A DNA stretch of 35,783 nt, from NCBI GenBank assembly GCA_028282025.1, contig JANQIT010000352.1:1-35783 (forward strand), written 5' to 3'. Numbering within the stretch: the stretch's first letter is position 1; each line of letters starts with the position of its first letter. Positions 24,047 to 33,105 of this stretch are shown here, piece after piece. Position numbers and translations under genes: made by a program. This DNA comes from Hwanghaeella sp. (GTDB taxonomy: Bacteria; Pseudomonadota; Alphaproteobacteria; UBA8366; Aestuariispiraceae). The notes beneath the pieces are model-generated. The model searched no databases, was not told the origin of the DNA, and saw only the letters and a program-made list of their open reading frames with translations.

Positions 24047-24886
24047 TCAACTGCGTACGCCGGCGGCCAGCGAAGATACGAAATCCAGGACGCGGCCCGG
24101 TATATCGTCCTGCGCCACCCCGTCGTCCAGGGCCGCTTTCACCTGCTGCACGATTGCGGAACCGACGACCGCTGCATCGGCCGATTGCGAGATCGCGCGC
24201 GCATCCTCCGGCGTTTTGATGCCGAAACCGACGGCGACCGGCAGGTCCGTGTGATTCTTGATGCGCGACACGGCCTGCTGGACCGGGGCGGCCTGAACGG
24301 TTTTCGTCCCGGTGATGCCCAGGATCGAAACGTAATAGACGAAGCCGGACGTGTTGCGCAGCACCGTGGGCAGGCGCTTGTCGTCCGTCGTCGGCGTCGC
24401 CAGGCGGATGAAGTTCACGCCTGCTTCCAGCGCCGGGATGCACAATTCCTCGTCTTCTTCGGGCGGAAGGTCGACGATGATCAATCCGTCGACGCCGGAC
24501 TCTTTCGCATCCGACAGGAACTTTTCCACACCGTAGGAATAGATCGGGTTATAATAGCCCATCAGGATGATCGGCACGTCCGCATCGCCCTCGCGAATGG
24601 CGCAGGCCATGGCCAGCGTCTTCGACAGGGTCTGTCCGTTTTCAAGCGCGCGCAGACCGGCCGCCTGGATTGCCGGACCGTCCGCCATCGGATCGGTAAA
24701 GGGCATGCCCAGTTCGATCAGGTCTGCGCCGGCGTCCGGCAGCCCCTTCAGGATTTTCAGCGAGGTTTCATAATCGGGGTCGCCCGCGGTCACATAGGTG
24801 ACGAGGCCGCCGCGGCCTTCCGCCTTCAGGGCGGCGAAACGGTTGGCGATGCGCCCGGAATCCGGGGTGGGTTGAGCAAAGCGCAT
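24047..24886 (-). CDS. trpA: Tryptophan synthase alpha subunit
   Basis: 279 residues. Cleaves indole-3-glycerol phosphate and channels indole to TrpB. The catalytic Glu and Asp lie in [20 protein letters not shown] (~44-63), and the phosphate-binding [13 protein letters not shown] and [10 protein letters not shown] are present. The start ATG at 24884-24886 shares a base with the trpB stop (TAATG), so the two subunits are translationally coupled. An upstream open frame to 24946 lies within trpB and is rejected. Confidence 0.97.
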   Translation of the reverse strand: MRFAQPTPDSGRIANRFAALKAEGRGGLVTYVTAGDPDYETSLKILKGLPDAGADLIELGMPFTDPMADGPAIQAAGLRALENGQTLSKTLAMACAIREGDADVPIILMGYYNPIYSYGVEKFLSDAKESGVDGLIIVDLPPEEDEELCIPALEAGVNFIRLATPTTDDKRLPTVLRNTSGFVYYVSILGITGTKTVQAAPVQQAVSRIKNHTDLPVAVGFGIKTPEDARAISQSADAAVVGSAIVQQVKAALDDGVAQDDIPGRVLDFVSSLAAGVRS

Positions 24887-26109
24887 TAAAGATCCACTCC
24901 CAAAATACCGGCAACGGTGTGGACGTCTTTGTCGCCGCGCCCACACAGGTTCATGACGAGAAGATGGTCCGACGGCAGGTCCGGCGCGATGGTCGCCACG
25001 TGACCCAGCGCATGCGCCGGTTCAAGCGCCGGAATGATCCCTTCCAGTTTGGAGCAGAGCTGAAACGCTTCCAGCGCCTGCTCGTCGCTTGCCGAGACAT
25101 ACTCGACCCGGCCGATATCGTTCAGCCAGGCATGCTCGGGCCCGATGCCCGGATAGTCCAGGCCGGCGGAGATGCTGTGCGCTTCGATGATCTGCCCGTC
25201 GTCGTCCTGCAACAGATAGGTGCGGTTCCCATGCAGAACGCCGGGACGTCCCCCGGTGATGCTGGCGGCGTGTTCGCCGGACTCGATTCCGTGTCCGGCG
25301 GCTTCGACGCCGATGATCCGCACGCCGGTATCGTCCAGAAACGGGTGGAACAGCCCCATTGCATTCGATCCGCCGCCGATACAGGCGACCAGGGTGTCGG
25401 GCAGGCGGCCTTCGGCCTCCATCATCTGGCCGCGCAGTTCCTTGCCGATGACCGACTGGAAATCGCGGACCATCTCCGGATAAGGGTGCGGACCGGCGAC
25501 GGTGCCGATGATGTAGAAGGTGTCTTCCACATTGGCGACCCAGTCCCGCAGGCCCTCGTTCATCGCGTCCTTCAAGGTCGACGAGCCGGAGGTGACCGGC
25601 TCAACCTCGGCCCCCAGAAGCTTCATCCGGAAGACGTTCGGGGCCTGCCGTTCGACATCCTTCGCGCCCATATAGACCTTGCAGGGCAGGTCGAACAGCG
25701 CGCACACGGTCGCCACCGCGACGCCGTGCTGCCCGGCGCCGGTTTCGGCGATGATGCGTTTCTTGCCCATCCGGCGGGCCAGCAGGATCTGCCCCAGCAC
25801 GTTGTTGATCTTGTGGGACCCGGTGTGGTTCAGCTCGTCGCGTTTGAAATAGATCTTTGCGCCCCCGAAATGCTGGGTCAGCCGTTCCGCGAAATACAGC
25901 GGGCTGGGCCGTCCGGCATAGTGGCTGTTGTAATAGGAAACCTCGCGGGCGAATTCGGGATCCTGCTTGGCGGCGTTATAGGCTTCCTCGACTTCCAGGA
26001 TCAACGGCATCAGGGTTTCCGCCACGAACCGGCCGCCGAACATGCCGAAATGCCCGGACTCGTCCGGGCCGTTGCGGTAGGTATTGATTTGAGGCTGCGC
26101 GCTGCTCAT
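24886..26109 (-). CDS. trpB: Tryptophan synthase beta subunit
   Basis: 407 residues from [19 protein letters not shown] enzyme joining indole to serine. The PLP lysine is in [16 protein letters not shown], the phosphate loop is [12 protein letters not shown], and [10 protein letters not shown] is the substrate-binding segment. AAGG lies eight bases before the chosen ATG. In-frame ATGs at 26130 and 26145 would add 7 or 12 residues and cannot be excluded. Overlaps trpA by one base. An AraC-type regulator separates it from trpF. Confidence 0.96.
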   Translation of the reverse strand: MSSAQPQINTYRNGPDESGHFGMFGGRFVAETLMPLILEVEEAYNAAKQDPEFAREVSYYNSHYAGRPSPLYFAERLTQHFGGAKIYFKRDELNHTGSHKINNVLGQILLARRMGKKRIIAETGAGQHGVAVATVCALFDLPCKVYMGAKDVERQAPNVFRMKLLGAEVEPVTSGSSTLKDAMNEGLRDWVANVEDTFYIIGTVAGPHPYPEMVRDFQSVIGKELRGQMMEAEGRLPDTLVACIGGGSNAMGLFHPFLDDTGVRIIGVEAAGHGIESGEHAASITGGRPGVLHGNRTYLLQDDDGQIIEAHSISAGLDYPGIGPEHAWLNDIGRVEYVSASDEQALEAFQLCSKLEGIIPALEPAHALGHVATIAPDLPSDHLLVMNLCGRGDKDVHTVAGILGVDL

Positions 26110-26335
26110 CCCGTTGACCTTACTTTCCATTCGCTTCCCATCCATTGCAGGGCGCTTCCCGGGCCGCCGGTTTGACGTTTGTGCCGTGAAGAAGGGGGGA
26201 CCGCCGCGTTCGGCGACCGCAATCCGTCAATGGATAGGGAAAGGGGATACAGCAGCGCGGAAGGCAAGTCCATACGCCACGCCGCGCCCATAATCGGACG
26301 CGGCAATTCGGCGCCGGGCCCTTAAAGAGCGCGGC

Positions 26336-27262
26336 TTACCGGGTCCGCCGGAATTGGCGCGGCGACTGCTGTTCGAGCCGCCGGAAGGTCCGGCAATAGT
26401 GGGATTGCGAGTTGAACCCGCATTTGTTCGCGATCACCGAGATCGGCAGGTCCGTGTGCCGAAGCATGGTCTTGGACCGTTCTATCCGTTTCGCAATCAC
26501 AAAGGCGACCGGCGTGATTCCCATCGCTTCCTTGAATGTGCGCGCGAAGTGGAACGGACTCTTACAGGCGATGTCGGCAATCTCGCCCAGTGAAACGTCC
26601 CGGTGAAGATTGGCCTCGATAAATTCGATGGCGCGCTGAATCGGCGTCGCGTCCGCCCGTCCATTGGAATCGACGCCGTTGTGCGCCTTGCCGGTGACGG
26701 CGACAAGCGCTTCATACAGCGCCATTCTGGCCAGCATCTGCGCAATACCGGGCGCGCTCGGGCTCTGTGCATTGACGAACTGGCGCAGGCGCTGACCCAG
26801 GGGTTCGGAGAGTTGAGACTGAAGGTTGCCGACCGAGCGGGCGACGAAATCCTCCGCACCCATTTCATTCAGCAGTTCCCGCCGGACATTTGCGTGGATC
26901 GACACCGTCACCAACTGCATCGCGTCGCCGTCGTAGCGGGCGTAAACCGTGGACCCGGCCGGATGGAAATGCATGTGGCCGGGCAGAACCGTTCGTTGCT
27001 GGACGGCTTCGCCGTTATAGGAACTCAGCACCTCGCCGGCGCTGTCCATGCTGAAGGTAACGAGATCGGTATCGGGGGATTGAAAGAAAACCTCGTACCC
27101 GTCGCGCGACCGAACGGTGATGCTGCCGCCGGGGAAAAGCCTGGTTTCGCCGTCGCTCGGCGTTTTGTCGTCGCGCAACAGATTCAGTGCGTCGACGGCG
27201 CGACCGGGTTCCGGCGGCGTTTTGGCCACCGGTTGTATATGGAACGAATGGCCGTCCATCAT
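26336..27262 (-). CDS. AraC-family transcriptional regulator
   Basis: 308 residues from MMDGHSFHIQ. The N-terminal ~190 residues resemble an AraC-type ligand/dimerisation domain (GHMHFHPAGSTVYARYDGD near 110-125) with no recognisable sugar-binding residues. The C-terminal ~100 residues hold two helix-turn-helix units: DVSLGEIADIACKSPFHFAR with its recognition helix, then ISVIANKCGFNSQSHYCRTF and the P..FR ending. It sits between trpF and trpB, which are often adjacent in related bacteria, and has its own AT-richer upstream region with a palindrome. Control of the trp genes, of itself, or of something remote are all possible. Confidence 0.92.
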   Translation of the reverse strand: MMDGHSFHIQPVAKTPPEPGRAVDALNLLRDDKTPSDGETRLFPGGSITVRSRDGYEVFFQSPDTDLVTFSMDSAGEVLSSYNGEAVQQRTVLPGHMHFHPAGSTVYARYDGDAMQLVTVSIHANVRRELLNEMGAEDFVARSVGNLQSQLSEPLGQRLRQFVNAQSPSAPGIAQMLARMALYEALVAVTGKAHNGVDSNGRADATPIQRAIEFIEANLHRDVSLGEIADIACKSPFHFARTFKEAMGITPVAFVIAKRIERSKTMLRHTDLPISVIANKCGFNSQSHYCRTFRRLEQQSPRQFRRTR

Positions 27263-27361
27263 TGTTCGAGCCTCACATCTGTAGCCGCTTCGCCGGTGTC
27301 GCGGCAAAACGTCCTCGGTACCTTCAATTCCCCAACAGCGTTATATAAGACCGGCCTTTAT

Positions 27362-27378
27362 CCCTATTTTCAATAGGG
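27362..27378. repeat. Perfect inverted repeat CCCTATT-TTC-AATAGGG
   Basis: A 7-bp perfect palindrome with a 3-bp spacer lies between the araC-type gene and its putative promoter. No T-run follows on either strand, so a regulator site or leader hairpin is more likely than a terminator. Adjacent sequence (27340-27380 and 27425-27475) is clearly more AT-rich than the genes around it. Confidence 0.45.
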
Positions 27379-27426
27379 GTTTGCGCCCACACGTTGAGTA
27401 TTGGTCCCCACCAACAGACGGAGCCT

Positions 27427-27454
27427 AGCATACAAGGATCATATGTTTGAACAA
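27427..27454 (-). promoter_or_regulatory. Possible promoter for the AraC regulator
   Basis: Minus strand TTGTTC (27449-27454), a 16-bp spacer and TATGCT (27427-27432). It is a moderate match in an AT-rich patch just after trpF, ~165 bp before the regulator's ATG. Confidence 0.35.
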
Positions 27455-27483
27455 AAACTTTCGGTTTTGGGGGATTGTGCGGT

Positions 27484-28128
27484 TCAGCGGAATGGCGCCA
27501 GGGCGTCGACAAAGGCTTTGACCTTTGCCGCGCTCTTCCTGCCCGGGGAATCTTCCACCCCGGACGAGGTGTCGACAAGCTGCGTTCCCGTAATGCGGAT
27601 GGCGTTTGCGACATTGTCCGCCGTCAGGCCACCGGCCAGGAACCAGGGTTTCCGCCATTTTTGGCCGGCTAGAAGCGTCCAGTCGAAGGCGGCTGCGTTC
27701 CCACCGGGGCGGGTTGCATCCTTCGGCGGTTTTGCATCGAACATCAGATAGTCGGCGACCGGCTCGTAACGGTCGGCCAATGCAATATCCGCCGCATCGG
27801 CCACCTTAATGACCTTGATCGCCCGTAATCCGGTGCGCCCTTTGATCGCAGCGACCCGCTCCGGCGTCTCGCCGCCATGCAGTTGGATGACGTCCAGATC
27901 CACCGCTTCCGTGATCCGGTCCAGAAGGCTGTCGTCCGGGTCGACGAACAGACCGACCCTGGTCACCGTTTCAGGGGTGCGTGCGGCCAGCATGGCCGCA
28001 TCTTCGGCTTCAAGCGCGCGGGGGCTGGGCGGGAAAAAAACGAATCCCACGAAATCCGCGCCCGCGCCGATGGCGGCATCGAGCGTCTTGGGTTCGGTCA
28101 ACCCGCATATCTTCACGGCAATAGGCAT
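27484..28128 (-). CDS. trpF: Phosphoribosylanthranilate isomerase
   Basis: 214 residues. (beta/alpha)8 isomerase of tryptophan synthesis. The catalytic Cys is in VKICGLTEPKT (residues 5-15), the general acid Asp in YLMFDAKPP, and the phosphate loops are FLAGGLTADNV and VDTSSGVEDSPG. Starts at ATG 28128. Its downstream partner trpB is separated by the AraC gene and about 1.4 kb. Confidence 0.96.
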   Translation of the reverse strand: MPIAVKICGLTEPKTLDAAIGAGADFVGFVFFPPSPRALEAEDAAMLAARTPETVTRVGLFVDPDDSLLDRITEAVDLDVIQLHGGETPERVAAIKGRTGLRAIKVIKVADAADIALADRYEPVADYLMFDAKPPKDATRPGGNAAAFDWTLLAGQKWRKPWFLAGGLTADNVANAIRITGTQLVDTSSGVEDSPGRKSAAKVKAFVDALAPFR

Positions 28129-28159
28129 AACAGGTCTTTCTTGTTCGATCTCCGGCGGG

Positions 28160-29605
28160 CTAGACGGCGGCCGAAAAGTCGGGCCCGGCTTCCAGGTCTG
28201 CGAACAGGCCGGTCATCATCTGCAACCCCTCGTCGACCAAGGGCGCCAGCAAATGCTCGTTCGGCGCATGCTGCGAGCAGCCCCGGTAGGAATGCGGCAC
28301 CCAGATCGTCGGCAATCCCAACACATCGGAAAAACAGTCGTTCGGCAGGGAGCCGCCCAAGTTCGGCAGGATCGCCGGGGATTTTCCCGTCGTAGCCGCC
28401 AGCGATTCCCGGGCCCAACCGACCCAGGGGCTGTCAGGGTCGACACGGGTGGCCGCCATTGCGACATCGTCCGCATCCATTTTTACCTGGATATCGGAAA
28501 AACCCAAGGCGTCCAGATGCCGCCGCACGGCGGGCACAATGTCGTTCTGGTCGGTGCCGACCACGAAGCGCAATTGACACACCGCGCGCGCCTTGCCGGC
28601 AATTGCGTTGGCGGGCGTCTGCGGGTCGCCAAGCTCCAGCGCCAACACGGCGAAACTGTTCCAGCCGAAGACCCGCTCCGCCGGTGACAGATTGGGTTCG
28701 CCCCAGTCGGGATCGATCTCCGGCTCGCCCGGCAGCCGCCCCGCCGGATCGTCCAGCGGTTCGCAGGCCGCCAGCAACTCCCGCACCCGGTCGGTCAGGC
28801 TGTTGCGCGGCCGCCACTCGGGCACCTCTATCTGGCCGCGCGGTCCGGTCAAGGTGGCGATGGCGTGGATCAGGCGGGTGCCCGGGTCCTTCAACAGACC
28901 GCCCCAGTTTCCGGAATGGTGCGCGCCGTCGCGAAAATCGGCGGCCAGTTCGAAATTCGCGGCCCCCCGCGCGCCCATGAAGACGGTCGGGCGGTCCGGT
29001 TGCAGGCGCGGTCCGTCCGACGCGATCAGCACGTCCGCCGCCAGCAGGTCCCGGTTCCGCTCACAGAAATCGCGCAGACCGGGCGACCCGGTTTCCTCGC
29101 CGGTCTCCAGCAGCAGTTTGACGTTGAAGCCCAGCCTGCCCTTGGTTTCCTTGACGAAGCGCAGCGCCTTGATCGCGATCCAATGCTGTACCTTGTTGTC
29201 CGCGCCGCCGCGGCCATAGAGCCGTTCGCCCACCCGTGTCAGGGTGAAAGGGGTCAGGCCCTCGTCCCAATCCGCGTCCATGCCGGCCACCGTATCCGCG
29301 TGACCGTAAATCAGGACGGTGCGCAGGGCGGGATCCTCGATCCGTTGGGCCACCAGAAACGGACCCGCCGCCGCGACCTCGCCGGCCAGCGGGTTCTGGT
29401 ACACGCTGCGCTCGAAACCCATGGCGGCAAGCTGCGGCCCGACGATGTCGTCGAAATAGCGCTGAAACTGTTTGCGCGCGGGGTCCGATTCCGGACTGCA
29501 GGTCGGACAGGCGATCGCCTCGGCGAACTCCTCCTCGAACCCGCCGGATACAAAATACGCATGGGCCTTCGCTACGGCGGTTTGTCTGGCTTCCTGTCGT
29601 GTCAT
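28160..29605 (-). CDS. M20-family metallopeptidase (dipeptidase/deacylase)
   Basis: 481 residues, within the range of the ArgE/DapE/carnosinase-like M20 group with an inserted dimerisation domain. Metal-site residues are visible in the family motifs IYGHADTV (His, Asp), GRGGADNK (bridging Asp), LLETGEETGSPG (catalytic Glu plus metal Glu), ASDGP (Asp) and C-terminal QHAPNEH (His). The start has GGGAGC upstream. It has no signal peptide, so is cytoplasmic. Divergent from an oligopeptidase B gene, fitting a peptide-degradation neighbourhood. The exact substrate cannot be read. Confidence 0.9.
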   Translation of the reverse strand: MTRQEARQTAVAKAHAYFVSGGFEEEFAEAIACPTCSPESDPARKQFQRYFDDIVGPQLAAMGFERSVYQNPLAGEVAAAGPFLVAQRIEDPALRTVLIYGHADTVAGMDADWDEGLTPFTLTRVGERLYGRGGADNKVQHWIAIKALRFVKETKGRLGFNVKLLLETGEETGSPGLRDFCERNRDLLAADVLIASDGPRLQPDRPTVFMGARGAANFELAADFRDGAHHSGNWGGLLKDPGTRLIHAIATLTGPRGQIEVPEWRPRNSLTDRVRELLAACEPLDDPAGRLPGEPEIDPDWGEPNLSPAERVFGWNSFAVLALELGDPQTPANAIAGKARAVCQLRFVVGTDQNDIVPAVRRHLDALGFSDIQVKMDADDVAMAATRVDPDSPWVGWARESLAATTGKSPAILPNLGGSLPNDCFSDVLGLPTIWVPHSYRGCSQHAPNEHLLAPLVDEGLQMMTGLFADLEAGPDFSAAV

Positions 29606-29731
29606 AAAGAATGCTCCCTGGTCCCGAGGGGCAGTAGAACAGACGGAACCGTTTCGGCAAGTGCTTGAACGTCGCGGCGGATGTTTTAAGTGAGAGGGAC
29701 CCCTTCAACCGCGACAAGAACGGAAATGATC

Positions 29732-31837
29732 ATGGACGCCCGCTCCGACCTGCTGCTTCCCGAACTGCCCCAGCCCGCCCCCGTCGCCGAGCGCCGCCCG
29801 GTGGAGACGGAACGCCATGGCGTCACCCTGGCCGATCCCTATGACTGGCTGCGCGATCCCGGCTATCCGGAGGTCACGGACCGGAAGGTGCTGGACTATC
29901 TGACGGCGGAAAACGCCTATTTCGAAGAGGCGATGCGATCCCAGGGCCATCTGATCGAAACCCTGTTTCAGGAATTGAAGGGCCGCATCAAGGATGACGA
30001 TTCCTCCGTGCCGACCAAGGACGGCGATTTCATCTACTGGCGCAAGTTCGAGCCCGGCGCGCAGTACCGCCTGTGGCTGCGCCGCCCGGTGGGCGCACCG
30101 GAAACGGAAGAAGAAATCATCCTGAACGAACCGGAACTGGCCGGCGGGCTGGAATATTTCAATGTCCGCTCGGTCACTGTGTCGCGCGACGCCGGATTGC
30201 TCGCCTGGGGCAGCGATACCGACGGGTCCGAACGCTACACGATCCGGGTCAAGAGCCTGGAGACGGGCGCGGTGCTGCCGGATGAGATTCCCAACACCAG
30301 CGGCGGCACGGTCTGGTCCGCGGCGGGCGACCTGTTCCTGTATGTGGAGTTGAGTGAACAGCTCCGCCCTTTCCGGGTGCGCGCGCACCGGCTGGGTTCC
30401 GACCCGGCGGACGATCCGGTGATCTATGAAGAGGCGGACGCCCCCTTTTTCGTCGGGATCGGCGAGAGCCAGGACCGCCGCTTTAGCGAGATCGGCGCGG
30501 GCGATCACGTCACCAGCGCACTCCGGATTCTGCCCTCCGACGACCCCTTCGCCGGCCCGGTGACGGTCAATCCGCGCAAGCCGGGCCTGGAATACGACAT
30601 TGCACCCGTCGGCGGCGTGCTGTTCATCCGCACCAATGACACCCACAAGAATTTCCGCCTGGTGCGCGTGCCCGTCGCCACGCCGGGACAGGACCATTGG
30701 GAAGAGGTGATCGGCGGCGAGGACCGGCGCTATCTGCGCGGGGTCGAAGCCTTCAAGGATTTCCTGGTCCTGCAGGAACGGGTCGACGGGATCGACCGCA
30801 TCCGCCTGCTGTTTCACACGGACGGTGAGATTACGGGCGAGCATATCGTCGCGTTCGACGAGGACGTCTACACCGCCGGGCTGGGTGAGAATCCCGAATA
30901 CGATACCGGCATCCTGCAGCTCGGCTATACCTCCATGGTGACGCCGGGCACGGTCTACGATTTCGACGTTGCGGCGAAGACGCTGACCGTCCGCAAGGTA
31001 CAGGAAATCCCGTCCGGCTACGACAAGGCGGGCTATGTGACCGAGCGCGTGACCGTGACCGCGCGGGATGGGGAGAAAATCCCGGTCTCCGTCGTCCATG
31101 CCAGGGATTTCAGGAAGGACGGGTCGCAGCCGCTGCACCTCTATGGCTATGGCGCTTACGGCATGGGCATGCCGCCGGCCTTCTCCACCTCCCGGCTCAG
31201 CCTGCTGGACCGCGGGTTCGCCTTCGCCATCGCCCATATCCGCGGCGGCGACGAGATGGGGTACGGCTGGTACGAAGCCGGTAAGCTGATGCAGCGCCGG
31301 AATACCTTCAACGATTTCATCGACTGCGCGCAGACCCTGATCGATCAAGGGTACGCGTCGGCGGGCGGCGTCTCGATCTCCGGCGGCAGCGCGGGCGGCA
31401 CTCTGATGGGGGTGGCGTTGAACGAAGCGCCGCAATTGTGGCGCGCCGCGGTGGCGCATGTGCCGTTCGTGGATGTGATGAACACCATGCTGGACGACAG
31501 TCTGCCGCTCACCCCCATCGAATGGCCGGAATGGGGCAACCCGATCACCGACAAGGACGCCTTCGACTATATCCTGGGCTACAGCCCGTATGAGAATGTG
31601 ACCGCGCAGGCCTATCCGCCGATCCTGATCACCGGCGGGCTGAGCGATCCGCGCGTTACCTATTGGGAGCCCGCGAAATGGGCCGCCAAGCTGCGGGCGA
31701 CGAAGACCGACGGCAATCTGCTGCTGTTGAAAACCAATATGGGCGCGGGCCACGGCGGTAAATCCGGGCGGTATGAGTCGCTGCATGAGACGGCGGAAGA
31801 ATATGCGTTCCTGTTGATGGCGTTCGGGTTAGCATAA
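29732..31837 (+). CDS. Oligopeptidase B-like prolyl oligopeptidase family peptidase (S9A)
   Basis: 701 residues: N-terminal beta-propeller (~30-410) then an alpha/beta-hydrolase domain. The opening RHGVTLADPYDWLRDP is the family signature. The catalytic triad is Ser553 in ISGGSAGGTL, Asp639 in GLSDPRVTYWEP and His674 in GAGHGG. ARDGEKIPVSVV and HIRGGDEMGYGWYEAGK mark the hydrolase domain. No signal peptide; cytoplasmic cleavage of short peptides after basic residues is the family activity. Starts at 29726 (MIMDARS) or 29732 are nearly equal; GGAAA precedes the latter. A lipoprotein gene follows about 25 bp downstream. Confidence 0.93.
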   Translation: MDARSDLLLPELPQPAPVAERRPVETERHGVTLADPYDWLRDPGYPEVTDRKVLDYLTAENAYFEEAMRSQGHLIETLFQELKGRIKDDDSSVPTKDGDFIYWRKFEPGAQYRLWLRRPVGAPETEEEIILNEPELAGGLEYFNVRSVTVSRDAGLLAWGSDTDGSERYTIRVKSLETGAVLPDEIPNTSGGTVWSAAGDLFLYVELSEQLRPFRVRAHRLGSDPADDPVIYEEADAPFFVGIGESQDRRFSEIGAGDHVTSALRILPSDDPFAGPVTVNPRKPGLEYDIAPVGGVLFIRTNDTHKNFRLVRVPVATPGQDHWEEVIGGEDRRYLRGVEAFKDFLVLQERVDGIDRIRLLFHTDGEITGEHIVAFDEDVYTAGLGENPEYDTGILQLGYTSMVTPGTVYDFDVAAKTLTVRKVQEIPSGYDKAGYVTERVTVTARDGEKIPVSVVHARDFRKDGSQPLHLYGYGAYGMGMPPAFSTSRLSLLDRGFAFAIAHIRGGDEMGYGWYEAGKLMQRRNTFNDFIDCAQTLIDQGYASAGGVSISGGSAGGTLMGVALNEAPQLWRAAVAHVPFVDVMNTMLDDSLPLTPIEWPEWGNPITDKDAFDYILGYSPYENVTAQAYPPILITGGLSDPRVTYWEPAKWAAKLRATKTDGNLLLLKTNMGAGHGGKSGRYESLHETAEEYAFLLMAFGLA

Positions 31838-31862
31838 ACAGGGTGGTTGAGGGGGGAACAAC

Positions 31863-33086
31863 ATCCGCTTTTGGGATTACAGCGCCGCCATTGTCCTGAC
31901 CGTTCTGGCATGCGCGGCATGCACCGGCGATCCGCCGGACCCGGGGTCCTCAGCCGCCGGGTCGGGGCCGGCCGCCGGGGCGGACGCCCTGCAACAGACG
32001 ACTACGCCGCCGGTGGAGCTGGAGGACGGCTGGCCGCGCGCAACCCTTATGGAGCAAGGTTTCGACCCCAATCCTATCGCCGCGCTTCTGAACCAGATCG
32101 ATGCGGGCGGGTATGTCGGCATTGACGGGTTGGTCCTGGCGCGCGGGGGGAAGCTCGTCCTGGATCGGTATTTCGGCGGGTATGGGCCGCGTGTCGCGCA
32201 TCAGACCCGGTCGACCTTCAAAAGCATTACCGGGCTGCTGGCGGGGATCGCCGTGGCGGAAGGCGTGCTGGATCTGGATGAGCCGATTGCGCCCCTTATC
32301 GCCCGCTTCCACGCGCCGGACCGTATCGACCCCCGAAAGAAGGCGATCACCGTGCGGCATCTGCTGCAAATGCAATCCGGCTTCGATTGCGATGAAATGC
32401 CGGGCCGCGGACCGGAACGGGAAAGCAAGGCGAACGAAGCGCCGGACCCGCTGGCTGCCCATTTCGGAACGCCGATGGCCGAAGATCCGGGGACCCGTTG
32501 GCGGTACTGTTCGGCCAATACCTATTTGCTGGGCGTCTCCCTGAAAGCGGCGCTGTTCCGGAACACCGACTATAAACTCTCGCTCTATCTGGATGGGAAA
32601 CTATTCCGGCCGCTCGGCATCACGGCCTACCGGCTGGGCGGGGAGCGCGCGGCCCACCGGACGATGCATGGGGGCGCGCGCATGCGGCCCCGCGACTTGG
32701 CGAAGATCGGCCAGTTGATCCTGTCGCAGGGCCGCTGGAACGGCCGCCAGGTGGTCCCGCCGGATTGGATAGACAGTATCCGCACCGACGGGGTGGCGAC
32801 CGATTGGACATGGACGGGGACGTTGGACTTGGGAGGGGCGACGCCCCGGCGTTCGACCTATCGGCATCAATGGTTCAAGACCGTGCTGCCGGTCGCGGGG
32901 CGGGATTATCAACTGATTCACAGTTGGGGAAACGGCGGCCAATTCATCGTCGCCGTACCCGCCGCCGATTTGGTTCTGGTCGTCACGGGAAGCAACTATG
33001 GCGGGCGGAATCTGGAGAAACAGAAACAGGTCTTTCATATGCTGCAGCGCTATGTTCTACCGGCTGTTTCAAATGCACCGGCTTGA
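31863..33086 (+). CDS. Serine hydrolase lipoprotein, class C beta-lactamase fold, apparent ATC start
   Basis: About 407 residues if started at ATC 31863. The first residues read (I/M)RFWDYSAAIVLTVLACAACTG, a good lipoprotein signal with Cys17 or Cys20 as the lipid site, then a Pro/Gly/Ala-rich linker. The only standard start upstream of the enzyme domain is GTG at 32013, which would remove the signal. GAGGGGGG lies just before the ATC. The enzyme domain has the Ser-x-x-Lys nucleophile STFK (Ser117, Lys120), a Tyr/Ser-x-Asn segment YCSANTYLLG, and C-terminal HSWGNGGQFIV. Family members are esterases, amidases or DD-peptidase-like; resistance activity is not implied. Probably co-transcribed with the peptidase upstream. 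Confidence 0.82.
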   Translation: MRFWDYSAAIVLTVLACAACTGDPPDPGSSAAGSGPAAGADALQQTTTPPVELEDGWPRATLMEQGFDPNPIAALLNQIDAGGYVGIDGLVLARGGKLVLDRYFGGYGPRVAHQTRSTFKSITGLLAGIAVAEGVLDLDEPIAPLIARFHAPDRIDPRKKAITVRHLLQMQSGFDCDEMPGRGPERESKANEAPDPLAAHFGTPMAEDPGTRWRYCSANTYLLGVSLKAALFRNTDYKLSLYLDGKLFRPLGITAYRLGGERAAHRTMHGGARMRPRDLAKIGQLILSQGRWNGRQVVPPDWIDSIRTDGVATDWTWTGTLDLGGATPRRSTYRHQWFKTVLPVAGRDYQLIHSWGNGGQFIVAVPAADLVLVVTGSNYGGRNLEKQKQVFHMLQRYVLPAVSNAPA

Positions 33087-33105
33087 GTTTGGGAGAGAAA
33101 GAACA

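Noticed and set aside
29705-31786. Minus-strand open frame of 693 codons opposite the oligopeptidase B gene
   Set aside because: Shadow of a complete S9 peptidase with an intact catalytic triad; no domain pattern of its own and no ribosome site.
31847-32125. Plus-strand ORF of 92 codons starting TTG near 31847
   Set aside because: It is in the wrong frame relative to the serine hydrolase; the frame starting near 31863 encodes a clear lipoprotein signal continuous with the enzyme domain.
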